A stretch of DNA of 41,403 nt from Opitutia bacterium Tous-C10FEB (GTDB lineage Bacteria; Verrucomicrobiota; Verrucomicrobiia; Opitutales; Opitutaceae). The translations under genes and the position numbers were made by a program. Within the stretch, counting starts at the first letter, position 1; the number at the start of each line of letters is the position of its first letter. The notes beneath the pieces were generated by a model. That model was not told the DNA's origin. It saw only the letters and a program-made list of their open reading frames with translations, and made no database searches. The stretch is taken from NCBI GenBank assembly GCA_002304425.1, contig NEUY01000003.1:1-41403 (forward strand), in the 5' to 3' direction. This document shows positions 33,908 through 41,403 of this stretch, piece by piece.

Positions 33908-34999
33908 ATGGATTGGGCATCACTCGACTGGGAAGTACTGGATAATTTGCGGGAGAAATTTCTCTCCGGCTACGCGGCCGAGGGTCCTTACTGGCACACG
34001 ATCACCGACCTCGAGTGTTACGATTTTACTTTCGGCGAACGGATCGGTTGGAAATGGGATGCCGTTTTAAGTGAACTAAAACTCCACGGCTGGACCCCAC
34101 CGCGCGCGGCGACCGTCCTCGATTGGGGCTGCGGCAGCGGCGTCGCCGGCCGCCGCGTGGTGGATTTCATCGGTCCGGCGGACAACCCCCGCTTGCTCCT
34201 GCACGACCATTCTAATCTTGCGCTTGATTTTGCCGAACATCGCGGACGAGCCGCGTACCCTCATTTACTCGTGGACCGCGCGAGTACTCGCTTCCTCCGT
34301 GGCACTGAGCCGATCGATGTGCTGGTCATCAGCCACGTCCTCAATGAGCTCAACGAAATCGCGCGGGCCGAACTGGCCGAACTACTGACGCGGGCTCAAA
34401 CGGTGCTTTGGGTGGAACCCGGCACCCATGAAGTCAGTCGCCTGCTCGGTACCTGGCGCGAGAAGCTAAAACCGCGCTTCCGGGCCATTGCCCCTTGCCC
34501 TCACCAAGGCGCCTGCGGAATTTTCGCCGCTGGCAACGAGCGACATTGGTGCCATTTTTTCGCGACGCCACCCCACGGAGTCCAAGCTGATTCTGGATGG
34601 GTCCGTTTTGGTCAGCGAGCCGGCATCGACTTGCGCTCATTGCCTTACAGTTTTCTCGTGCTGGACGCCCGTGCCGCTCTTTCGACGACACCCCCGCTTG
34701 AGCAATCGCCCGCTGAACAATCAGCCCGGCCGACAGAAGCTAGTCAAGTAGCCCGCCTATTAGGCGAACCGCGCCACTACAAAGGCTACGTCAAGATGTT
34801 TGCCTGCGCGCCTGACGGCGTGGCTGACCTGATGCTGCAAAAACGCGAAGCACCCCAGATTTTTAAAGCACTGAAACGAGCTGACGGACCGCTGATCTAT
34901 CGTTGGACACGGCAAGCGGATCGCGTCGTCGCGGTTACCCCTTATTTTGGGCAACCACCGACGACCGCGTCGACCGACGCGGTGCCGCCCGCGGCTTAA
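33908..34999 (+). CDS. Rsm22/METTL17-like methyltransferase-fold protein
   Basis: This 363-residue protein shows motif I VLDWGCGSGVAG (70-81), SHVLNEL (142-148), WVEPGTHEVSRLL and the diagnostic cysteine segment APCPHQGACGIF ... HWCHFF. C197, C203, C215 and a later C300 (KMFAC) match the four-cysteine pattern of the Rsm22 family, whose mitochondrial members bind a 4Fe-4S cluster and act in small-subunit ribosome assembly. The C-terminal RHYKGYVKMFAC is also typical. Bacterial members are largely unstudied. The protein is probably ribosome-associated; real methyltransferase activity is uncertain because mitochondrial relatives may act without catalysis. Confidence 0.85.
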   Translation: MDWASLDWEVLDNLREKFLSGYAAEGPYWHTITDLECYDFTFGERIGWKWDAVLSELKLHGWTPPRAATVLDWGCGSGVAGRRVVDFIGPADNPRLLLHDHSNLALDFAEHRGRAAYPHLLVDRASTRFLRGTEPIDVLVISHVLNELNEIARAELAELLTRAQTVLWVEPGTHEVSRLLGTWREKLKPRFRAIAPCPHQGACGIFAAGNERHWCHFFATPPHGVQADSGWVRFGQRAGIDLRSLPYSFLVLDARAALSTTPPLEQSPAEQSARPTEASQVARLLGEPRHYKGYVKMFACAPDGVADLMLQKREAPQIFKALKRADGPLIYRWTRQADRVVAVTPYFGQPPTTASTDAVPPAA

Positions 35000-35227
35000 A
35001 AATCAGCGAGCGCGCCGGCCACAGCGCTAGGCCAGCATGGCTTGGAAGTTTCGATTAAAGCGTCAAGTCGCCCCGTTAGCGCAATTCTGCGCGTCTTTCA
35101 CCGCATGCCTGCGGCCCAGTTTTGCCAGAATCAGACCTCATTTTTTTGCAGTTCTAGCCGATTTATCTCTCACCATGCCGTGCGTTATCCTCATTGAAGT
35201 GCCCGACCATGCGACTAACCCTCTGCG

Positions 35228-35995
35228 ATGATGCTCACTTCATCTCACCTTAGCTCGATCCCTGCTCCTCGCATCTTCGACCGTGGAGCGGCGTCTTACC
35301 GACTCGTCAAGCTGGCGTTACTCGCTGGGCTTGCCCTCACGCTCGGACAAGCCGCCCCGCAGCCCGATTATCTGCGCACCGCGCTGGCTACTTTCAATCC
35401 GGCGGTGCCTTCCGGTTGGGCCTACACGCAGATTACGACCCAAAACAAGACTACGATCACCGAGCGTTATGACCCAGCCAAGCCAGCGGCAGAACAATGG
35501 ACTCTCATCCAGAATAACGGCCAAATACCCACCGCCAAAGAATTAGCCCAGTACGTTCCGTATAAAGCCGCTCAGGCCTCAAGCCTGACCCAACCTGTTT
35601 TTTCCCCCAGCGACATTGAGCCCGCGAGTCTCGAACTCCTGCGCGAAAATGCGGCGCGCGCTGTTTTCACCGGCCGCTTCCGCGTCGCCGCCACTGCTAC
35701 CGATAAGATGCTGGGGCACTTACAACTCCAGCTGACGGTAAACAAGCAGCACTCCCAGATAGAAAGAGTTACCCTCGAATTGCTCGCCCCGTATAGCCCC
35801 GTGCTCGGCGTCAAAATGAACGAGCTTACCGTCACCATGGATTTTGCCCTAGCCACCGCGGACCAACCCAGTCTGCCCACCACGCGCACGTCTCATTTTT
35901 CCGGACGAATTTTGTTTTTTGGCAATGAAGAGAATGTGCATGTCATTTATGATGCTTATCACCGGACCCCGCCGCCCACTGGGACGAAACGGTGA
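35228..35995 (+). CDS. Exported protein of unknown function
   Basis: This 255-residue protein has a long N-terminal region and a signal segment (LVKLALLAGLALTLGQAAP), then a beta-rich body with an AQYVPYKAAQASSLTQPVF stretch and a pattern of long amphipathic strands (LQLQLTVNKQHSQIERVTLEL). It may be periplasmic or lodged in the outer membrane. I do not recognise the family. It stands alone: no gene lies in the 228 bases before it, where I saw nothing recognisable, and a decayed sensor gene follows. Confidence 0.7.
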   Translation: MMLTSSHLSSIPAPRIFDRGAASYRLVKLALLAGLALTLGQAAPQPDYLRTALATFNPAVPSGWAYTQITTQNKTTITERYDPAKPAAEQWTLIQNNGQIPTAKELAQYVPYKAAQASSLTQPVFSPSDIEPASLELLRENAARAVFTGRFRVAATATDKMLGHLQLQLTVNKQHSQIERVTLELLAPYSPVLGVKMNELTVTMDFALATADQPSLPTTRTSHFSGRILFFGNEENVHVIYDAYHRTPPPTGTKR

Positions 35996-36013
35996 TGATC
36001 ACGTGCCTATCTA

Positions 36014-36036
36014 TTGCTAAAGGATTGCTTTAGCAA
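36014..36036. repeat. 8-bp perfect inverted repeat
   Basis: TTGCTAAA at 36014-36021 pairs with TTTAGCAA at 36029-36036 around a 7-base loop, just after the exported-protein gene and before the truncated sensor gene. There is no T-tract on either side, so it may be an operator rather than a terminator. Confidence 0.4.
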
Positions 36037-36054
36037 ATAACCGCCATCCTTCAC

Positions 36055-36399
36055 GTGAGACGCATTCTTATTCGCTGGCAGTTAACCTTGTTCATTATGC
36101 TGATTTGCGGCGTAACGCTTTCTTTGGCGTTCGTCGGGCTTTATTATTACGACGTTCAGCAATTCAACACCGAGGTTCAGCAGAGACTAGAAAAAACCCG
36201 GGGCGGCTTGATGCAAAATTTATTACGCTCCGATTACCCCCATACCTTCTTCGCCGTTCTGCCACGGCGGCTTGACAATCACGACGAGGGGCCAGCGCCC
36301 CCCGAGGTGCTACCGTGGGGGGGGGGATTTTCCCACGATTGGATGTTACCCCTTCGCGGACCATTTAAAGACCAACGTCGACAGCCCGGGCAAAGTTAG
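36055..36399 (+). pseudogene. Truncated membrane sensor (histidine-kinase-like N-terminus)
   Basis: From a GTG at 36055 the frame encodes RRILIRWQLTLFIMLICGVT with a long membrane helix, then YYYDVQQFNTEVQQRLEKTR, a layout typical of the first part of a sensor histidine kinase or other two-helix sensor. It then runs through a Pro/Gly-rich stretch, crosses a ten-G tract and ends at 36399, overlapping the 3' end of glgB on the other strand. No second membrane helix, HAMP or kinase domain follows, so the gene is cut off at the glgB boundary. It might instead be a small intact membrane protein. The sensor reading is inference from the helix and the coiled segment. Confidence 0.45.
36317..36326. 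repeat. Ten-G homopolymer tract
   Basis: G10 lies inside the truncated sensor frame and about 20 bases past the glgB stop. Tracts of this length slip easily in replication and are also hard to sequence. Confidence 0.85.
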
Positions 36400-38562
36400 C
36401 TGCAGCGCATGCTCATACCCATCCGCCAGCGCCGCCGAAGTTTGCTTGCCGCCATGATTCCCGAAGCCGCTGCCGCCATAATAAGTTGAATTGGTATTCA
36501 ACACCTCGCGCCAATAGCCGGCATAGGGCACGCCAACCTGATAACGGTTGCGCGTTAATGGCGTGAAATTTACCACAACGAGATACGCCGACTTCTGCGC
36601 TTCATCGAGACGCAAAAAACTGAGGCTGCTGTGATCACCGTCAGCACAATTAACCCAGCGAAAAGCTGCGGCCGAAAAATCCCGGGCACTGAGCACCGGG
36701 TCACTTGTATAAAGTTTATTCAGGTCACGCACCAACAGCCGGAGCCCTTCATGCAAGGGTTCCTGCAATAAGCCCCAATCTAGGCTGGCATCATGATTCC
36801 ATTCCGCCAGTTGGCCAAATTCGCCGCCCATGAAGAGTAATTTCTTCCCCGGATAAAGCCAAACATAGCCGTAGAACGTCCGTAAATTCGCGGCCTTATC
36901 CGTCCAATTGTCCGCCGCCATTTTAGTCCAGAGCGAACCTTTTTGATGCACGACCTCATCGTGCGAATAGACGGAAACAAAATTCTCGGAATACTGATAG
37001 AGCATCCCAAAGGTCAATTTATCGTGGGACCATTTTCGGTGGATGGGATCTTTCTGAAAATACGCCAGCGTATCATGCATCATGCCCATGTTCCATTTGT
37101 AGTCGAACCCGAGACCGCCCTCCGCGGTCGGCCGAGTGACTTTCGGAAACGAGGTTGATTCTTCTGCAAACATTAGCACTCCGGGATAATAGCGGTGGAC
37201 GAGATCATTGACCTGCCGCAAAAAGCCGATGGCCGCCAAGTTCTCACGACCGCCAAATTCGTTGGGAATCCATTCTCCCTCGGCTCGGGAATAATCGAGA
37301 TAAAGCATCGAGGCGACCGCATCCACCCGCAGGCCATCGATGTGGTAGCGCTCCAGCCAAGCCAGCGCGCTCGCGATCAAGAAACTGCGCACCTCATGAC
37401 GACCATAATTAAAGATCAACGTGCCCCAGTCCATGTGGGCGCCTAAGCGCGGATCGGCGTGCTCGTAGAGGTGGGTGCCATCGAATTGCGCGAGGGCAAA
37501 ACTATCCCGAGGGAAATGGGCCGGCACCCAGTCGAGGATAATTCCGATGCCTCGTTGGTGCAGATAATCGCAGAAAAATTGGAAATCTTCCGGGGAGCCT
37601 CCGCGGTGGGTCGGCGCAAAATAACCCGTGACTTGGTAACCCCACGAACCGGTGAAAGGAAATTCGCTGACGGGTAAAACCTCAATGTGGGTAAACCCCA
37701 TCGCCGCGACATAATCAGCGAGCAACGGCGCTAACTCGCGATAACTGTACGGCCGATTCGCTTCCGCCAAATTGCGCCGCCATGAACCGAGATGGACTTC
37801 GTAAATTGAAATGGGGCGATCCACCTGCCCCGCCAGCGCCGTGCGTTGCGCCATCCACGCGCGATCACCCCATTGATAATTTGTCGTATCACAAATAATG
37901 GCGGCATTATTTGGCGGTGCCTCAAAAGCAGTGCCATAGGGATCAGTCTTCAACTGCCGGTGCCCCGCCCGATCCCAGATCGCAAATTTGTAGAGCTCGC
38001 CCGCCCGTACATCGGGTACAAATAATTCCCAGACCCCCGAACCACCGAGCGGACGCATCGGGTGGTAGCGCGGGTCCCAATTATTAAAGTTACCGACCAG
38101 CGATACTCGCGAGGCCGCCGGAGCCCAAACCGCAAAGGCCACCCCCGGCACTTCGCCCATCGTGCGGATATGCGCGCCTAATTTTTCATAAATGCGGTGC
38201 TCATTCCCTTCATTAAATAAATATAAATCCTGCGCCGATAACGTCGGGAGAAAAGCATACGCATGATGGATCTGGTGCATATCCCCCCACGAAGTTTCGT
38301 AGCGCAGTTGGTAGCGAAAGATGGCTTTCCCCGGAAGGAAAACTTCGAAAAAGCCTTCCGGCGCGAGCTGCTCCATCGGATAAGGTGACGCTTGCGCCGC
38401 CTCGAGATCAATGACCGCACATTTCACGGCGGCCTTCATGAAAGCGCGGACTACCACCCCCGTCGTAGGGCCTTGCGTCAACGGATGCATCCCCAGCCAG
38501 CCATGCGGGTTGGCCTGATGATTGCCCAAAAAGGCGTTGAGCTCATTAAGCGGTATGATCAC
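36346..38562 (-). CDS. glgB: 1,4-alpha-glucan branching enzyme GlgB
   Basis: This 738-residue enzyme makes alpha-1,6 branches in glycogen. An N-terminal beta-sandwich (carbohydrate-binding module 48, about 120-235) precedes a TIM-barrel with the GH13 motifs DWVPAHFP (344-351), the nucleophile D414 in GLRVDAVASMLYLDY, the acid/base E467 in MFAEEST and D535 in YSHDEVVH, then a C-terminal beta domain ending LVFKW. The start is GTG at 38562. No other glycogen gene is in the window. It ends within a few bases of the truncated sensor gene on the other strand. Confidence 0.96.
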   Translation of the reverse strand: MIIPLNELNAFLGNHQANPHGWLGMHPLTQGPTTGVVVRAFMKAAVKCAVIDLEAAQASPYPMEQLAPEGFFEVFLPGKAIFRYQLRYETSWGDMHQIHHAYAFLPTLSAQDLYLFNEGNEHRIYEKLGAHIRTMGEVPGVAFAVWAPAASRVSLVGNFNNWDPRYHPMRPLGGSGVWELFVPDVRAGELYKFAIWDRAGHRQLKTDPYGTAFEAPPNNAAIICDTTNYQWGDRAWMAQRTALAGQVDRPISIYEVHLGSWRRNLAEANRPYSYRELAPLLADYVAAMGFTHIEVLPVSEFPFTGSWGYQVTGYFAPTHRGGSPEDFQFFCDYLHQRGIGIILDWVPAHFPRDSFALAQFDGTHLYEHADPRLGAHMDWGTLIFNYGRHEVRSFLIASALAWLERYHIDGLRVDAVASMLYLDYSRAEGEWIPNEFGGRENLAAIGFLRQVNDLVHRYYPGVLMFAEESTSFPKVTRPTAEGGLGFDYKWNMGMMHDTLAYFQKDPIHRKWSHDKLTFGMLYQYSENFVSVYSHDEVVHQKGSLWTKMAADNWTDKAANLRTFYGYVWLYPGKKLLFMGGEFGQLAEWNHDASLDWGLLQEPLHEGLRLLVRDLNKLYTSDPVLSARDFSAAAFRWVNCADGDHSSLSFLRLDEAQKSAYLVVVNFTPLTRNRYQVGVPYAGYWREVLNTNSTYYGGSGFGNHGGKQTSAALADGYEHALQLTLPGLSTLVFKWSAKG

Positions 38563-38718
38563 GGACGAAAAAATTACAGTGACCGACCCCGATGCGGCGT
38601 CTAGCCGAAACGTGACCCGAACATCCTAGGCGCGGAACTCCGGCCGTCGGTCGCAGTCAGGATTTTTGCATTTCTAAATCTATTTGCGCCCAACCTTTTC
38701 GCCCGCCACTTCAGACCT

Positions 38719-40815
38719 ATGCTATTTGTTCGTACTTTCCGCCCGCTGGCCGCGGTTACCGCCGCCCTAGGGGTCCTCGTGGGGTCAGGCTTCAGTCAGA
38801 ATCAAGCCGCGACCGTCGATGGACTGAAAGTGGAGACAAACTATGCGACCAAAGAAACCACCGTCACGGGTAACGCGCGGTTAACCTATGGCACAGTGCT
38901 GCTAACGGCCGATACGATTCGTTATAACGACCTGACCCATCTCGCCATTGCCACTGGCCACTTCAACCTGACTTACGCGGCCCGCCGCTTGGTCGCTGAT
39001 GAGGGTACTTACAATCTTGCCACTCAAGAAATTCATGTGCGCAACCTCCGCCTCGGAGAATTTCCCGTTTACCTCTCCGGCGATACCGTCGACGGCACCA
39101 TCGATGAACTAACATTTACCAATGCCACCATCTTCTTCCGTGAAAATGCGCGCTATACACCTGCCATCCATGCCCGCCACCTCACTTACACCAAGGGCAA
39201 GATTGTTCGCGCGGAGGGCCTGAGCCTGGGCGTGCTCGGCCGGCATTTTATCTCCCTCCCGCGCTTTGAGCAGGCGCTCGATGCTCCATTTATTTCTTAT
39301 CTCAGCGAACGCGTCGGCTATCGCGGCAAGCTCGGGGCCTTTGCTGAACTGGGCCTGCATGTGCCCGTGGGCCCGGGCGTAAAATTAGGCGCTGACGTCG
39401 GGCTCTATACCGCTCGCGGCCTCATGGTGGGTCCCTCGGGCAGCTACCACCAAAGCGCTTCCGGGCAGTCCCTCGATGGTTCGTTTCGCTCCGGCTATAT
39501 TTACGACCTGAGCAATCGTCGCCAAACTGATGTTCTCGGTCAGGCCGTTCCACGCCAACGCGCCTATCTCGCTTGGGAGCATCACCAGCAGATCGGCGAA
39601 AATTTCACGCTGCATGGTCAGTTTAATTATTGGAGCGATTCGGAAATTTTGCGCGATTTCAATCACAAGGAGTTCGCTCGCCTCCCCGAGCCGGATTCCT
39701 TTCTCGAAGGCCTCTATACCCAGGGCAATTACAGTCTGAGCGCCTTCGCCCGCGTGCACCCCAACCGCTACCACCGCGTTGCCGAACGCCTACCCGAAGT
39801 CCGCTTTGACTTACTTCCGAGCCCGCTCGCTCTCGGCTTCTTCCAACGCTTCAACGCCAGCGCCGCAGTGCTCCAAGCCGATGCGTGGGGCACCCAGCCT
39901 GCTTTGCGCACGGACCGAATCGATGCTTACTACGGACTCGAGCGTCCCCTCAACCTCGCGCCTTGGTTCACGTTCACCCCCGTCGCCGGGGGACGCGTCA
40001 CTCACTACACGAATGCCCTCGGCGCCAAACAAAATTACACGCGGTCACTCGGCGAAGTTGGGTTCGATGCCCGCCTGCGCTCGAGCGGTACCTTCGACTA
40101 TAAAAATCCCGTCTGGGAGATCGATGGCTTACGCCACCTGATCGAGCCTAAATTCGCCTATCGCTACGCACCAGCCGCCGCCCGGGGACGCGCTTACATT
40201 CCGCCCATCGACCGCCGCACTTTCTCGACTTACCTGCAGCCGCTTTCCATCGGAGATTCCCGCTCCAGCGATGACCTCACCGCCCTCGATACCCTGCGGC
40301 TGGAGTTTGCCCATACGTTGCAGACGCGCGATCCCAGCTACGGCTCGCGCAATTTAGCTTCACTCAATTTTGCCACCGACTACCGCTTTGACCACGTCGC
40401 TGGACGTCAACGGCTCGCCGATTTTTATACTGAGTTCGCCCTCACCCCCGCCCCTTGGCTTAAGTGGGAAGTTTTTCAACGCACCAATCTTCACACCTCC
40501 AGCCAACAGGAATTAAATACAGCGATCGAGCTGATTGATCAGGAATGGTGGACGCTCCGCTTCGCCACCCACTATCTGCGCGACCAGTATCACGAATACT
40601 ATCTCGAGTATCGGCAACGACTCAATGAAACCTTCGACGTCACGGGTCTCTGGCGCTACGATACCCGGAACGCACGGTTTAATGAACAAAGCTACGGCGT
40701 CTGGCAACGCCTCGGTCAAACTTGGGCCATCAAATACGAAATCGCTTGGTTCGATGGCCCCCGCCGCGAAAGCGCCTTTGCCCTCAATATCGAGGTCGAG
40801 CTGCTGAAATTTTAA
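38719..40815 (+). CDS. LPS-assembly protein LptD-like (OstA family)
   Basis: This 698-residue outer membrane protein has a signal peptide (LAAVTAALGVLVGSGFSQ), an N-terminal OstA/LptA-like beta-jellyroll (about 30-190, with VTGNARLTYGTVLLTADTI and the repeated ADEGTYN pattern), then a beta-barrel of many alternating strands ending in an aromatic-terminated strand (VELLKF), as outer-membrane proteins do. It would insert LPS into the outer leaflet. There is no cysteine anywhere in the chain, whereas E. coli LptD needs two disulfides. It diverges from glgB. Confidence 0.85.
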   Translation: MLFVRTFRPLAAVTAALGVLVGSGFSQNQAATVDGLKVETNYATKETTVTGNARLTYGTVLLTADTIRYNDLTHLAIATGHFNLTYAARRLVADEGTYNLATQEIHVRNLRLGEFPVYLSGDTVDGTIDELTFTNATIFFRENARYTPAIHARHLTYTKGKIVRAEGLSLGVLGRHFISLPRFEQALDAPFISYLSERVGYRGKLGAFAELGLHVPVGPGVKLGADVGLYTARGLMVGPSGSYHQSASGQSLDGSFRSGYIYDLSNRRQTDVLGQAVPRQRAYLAWEHHQQIGENFTLHGQFNYWSDSEILRDFNHKEFARLPEPDSFLEGLYTQGNYSLSAFARVHPNRYHRVAERLPEVRFDLLPSPLALGFFQRFNASAAVLQADAWGTQPALRTDRIDAYYGLERPLNLAPWFTFTPVAGGRVTHYTNALGAKQNYTRSLGEVGFDARLRSSGTFDYKNPVWEIDGLRHLIEPKFAYRYAPAAARGRAYIPPIDRRTFSTYLQPLSIGDSRSSDDLTALDTLRLEFAHTLQTRDPSYGSRNLASLNFATDYRFDHVAGRQRLADFYTEFALTPAPWLKWEVFQRTNLHTSSQQELNTAIELIDQEWWTLRFATHYLRDQYHEYYLEYRQRLNETFDVTGLWRYDTRNARFNEQSYGVWQRLGQTWAIKYEIAWFDGPRRESAFALNIEVELLKF

Positions 40816-40891
40816 CCACGCTCTCTCCGCTTCTGGCCGCACTTGGGCGTGCCTCATTTAGGTTAATTATTTCGCGGACTTTTAATTTTTC

Positions 40892-41403
40892 ATGAACCCC
40901 AACATCGCGGCCAATCAGCAGCGTTTATTCCTCAACTTCTTGAGTGATCTTCGTCCGCACCTGCGCCGCGACAGCTCCCTTCCGCGGCGCATTAAAGAAA
41001 TTTTTAGCCGCAATCGCGCCATCGGCTCCCGTGATCGCAAACTCTACCGCGAACTCGTCTATACCGCGCTGCGCTTCCTCCCCTGGATCGAACCTTGGCT
41101 CGACCAGTCGCCCGACATGGCCGCCAAAATCACTGCTTGGCTCGCCCCCGAGCTCAAGCCGACCTCTGCCTACCGCGCCGCCCACTGTAGCGACTGGCCC
41201 ATCGTGCCCGATGCCCTGGCGGAAAAAGCCGCCATGCTCACTCGCCTCATAAGCGCGACCGCGAATTTGCCGTCCCCGGCTCCCTTCCAATTTGAGGCCG
41301 AAGCTCTCCTCCCTGACTGGTTTCGCGAACATTGCCCTGCTGCGTTTACCTCACCTCACCTCGACTCCATTAATCGTCGAGCGAATGTCTGGGTGCGCAT
41401 TCA
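40892..41403 (+). CDS. rsmB: 16S rRNA (cytosine-C5) methyltransferase RsmB, N-terminal part
   Basis: The ATG at 40892 opens a frame that runs off the window. It encodes a NusB-like helical domain with SLPRRIKEIFSRNRAIGSRD and RKLYRELVYTALRFLPWIEP, followed by the linker LLPDWFREHCPAAF and the start of the catalytic half, INRRANVWVRI. This is the layout of RsmB/Sun, which methylates C967 of 16S rRNA. The SAM-binding domain and catalytic cysteines lie beyond the end. It begins about 75 bases after lptD on the same strand. Confidence 0.85.
   Translation, partial: MNPNIAANQQRLFLNFLSDLRPHLRRDSSLPRRIKEIFSRNRAIGSRDRKLYRELVYTALRFLPWIEPWLDQSPDMAAKITAWLAPELKPTSAYRAAHCSDWPIVPDALAEKAAMLTRLISATANLPSPAPFQFEAEALLPDWFREHCPAAFTSPHLDSINRRANVWVRI

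Noticed and set aside
35037-35231. A 64-residue frame before the exported protein of unknown function
   Set aside because: No family, weak composition and a stop overlapping the next start; probably non-coding.
36047-36062. A palindrome close to the ParB-binding parS consensus (core TTCACGTGA)
   Set aside because: Only 12 of 16 positions match, it overlaps the start of a truncated gene, and no second copy is nearby; chance is likely.
40844-40857. Short GCAC/GTGC hairpin after lptD
   Set aside because: A four-base stem without a clear T-tract is not enough to call a terminator.
1-41403. Search for CRISPR arrays, insertion sequences, integrases, toxin-antitoxin or defence genes
   Set aside because: No repeat-spacer pattern, transposase, integrase or known defence domain was seen on either strand; the window is core genome with small decayed patches.

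Overview
The window looks like a piece of a Verrucomicrobia chromosome, most likely an Opitutales/Opitutaceae relative. The placement is inferred from gene content and style: an LPS-type outer membrane (lpxD, lptD), mid-50s % GC judged by eye, many leaderless-looking or Shine-Dalgarno-poor starts, and a remnant of a Planctomycete/Verrucomicrobia-type cytochrome (PSD1-like) protein. It is almost entirely core and metabolic sequence. I found no prophage, insertion sequence, CRISPR array, toxin-antitoxin pair or recognisable defence cluster.

Layout. 1-3020: the end of a glycolate-oxidase FAD subunit and glcF, facing an LctP-family lactate/glycolate permease; this is a glycolate or lactate use module. 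3260-9405: a PhnA-like zinc-ribbon protein, lpxD, a membrane fatty-acid desaturase, a class I aminotransferase, a double ribbon-helix-helix protein, a LolA-like periplasmic protein and secG. Three decayed or frameshifted loci sit among these: a PSD1 cytochrome stub, a small membrane protein broken by three one-base gaps, and the tail of an AraC regulator. 9568-15588: an unknown exported protein, then a leftward run parB / LysM protein / fmt / der, with ffh diverging from der. 15637-20399: a leftward run asd, tRNA-Val(UAC), hemC, hemD, a DegT-family sugar aminotransferase and trpF. 20470-27393: an L,D-transpeptidase-fold protein, a P1B-4 metal-exporting ATPase, a DinG-type Fe-S helicase, a PP2C phosphatase, a small TPR protein and an NDP-sugar pyrophosphorylase-like enzyme. 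27750-34999: a MacA/MacB/FtsX-type tripartite efflux operon, a secreted TPR protein, a DCC-family thiol protein and two adjacent methyltransferase-like proteins, the second resembling mitochondrial Rsm22/METTL17. 35228-41403: an unknown exported protein, a truncated membrane sensor-like gene ending in a ten-G tract, glgB, lptD and the start of rsmB.

How the genes work together. Envelope construction is well represented: lipid A acylation (LpxD), LPS insertion (LptD), lipid desaturation, preprotein export (SecG), LolA-like and LysM proteins, and sugar nucleotide and aminotransferase enzymes. Translation and ribosome functions are also frequent: Fmt, Der, Ffh, RsmB, the Rsm22-like protein and tRNA-Val.

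I did not find a convincing undescribed multi-gene system. The observations most worth following are a gene restored by three single-base homopolymer corrections, a terminator-like hairpin lying inside the start of the next reading frame after secG, an LptD without any cysteine, a single-chain double ribbon-helix-helix protein, and the Rsm22-like protein with a four-cysteine site. Starts were chosen by family alignment and spacing, because Shine-Dalgarno signals are rarely visible here.
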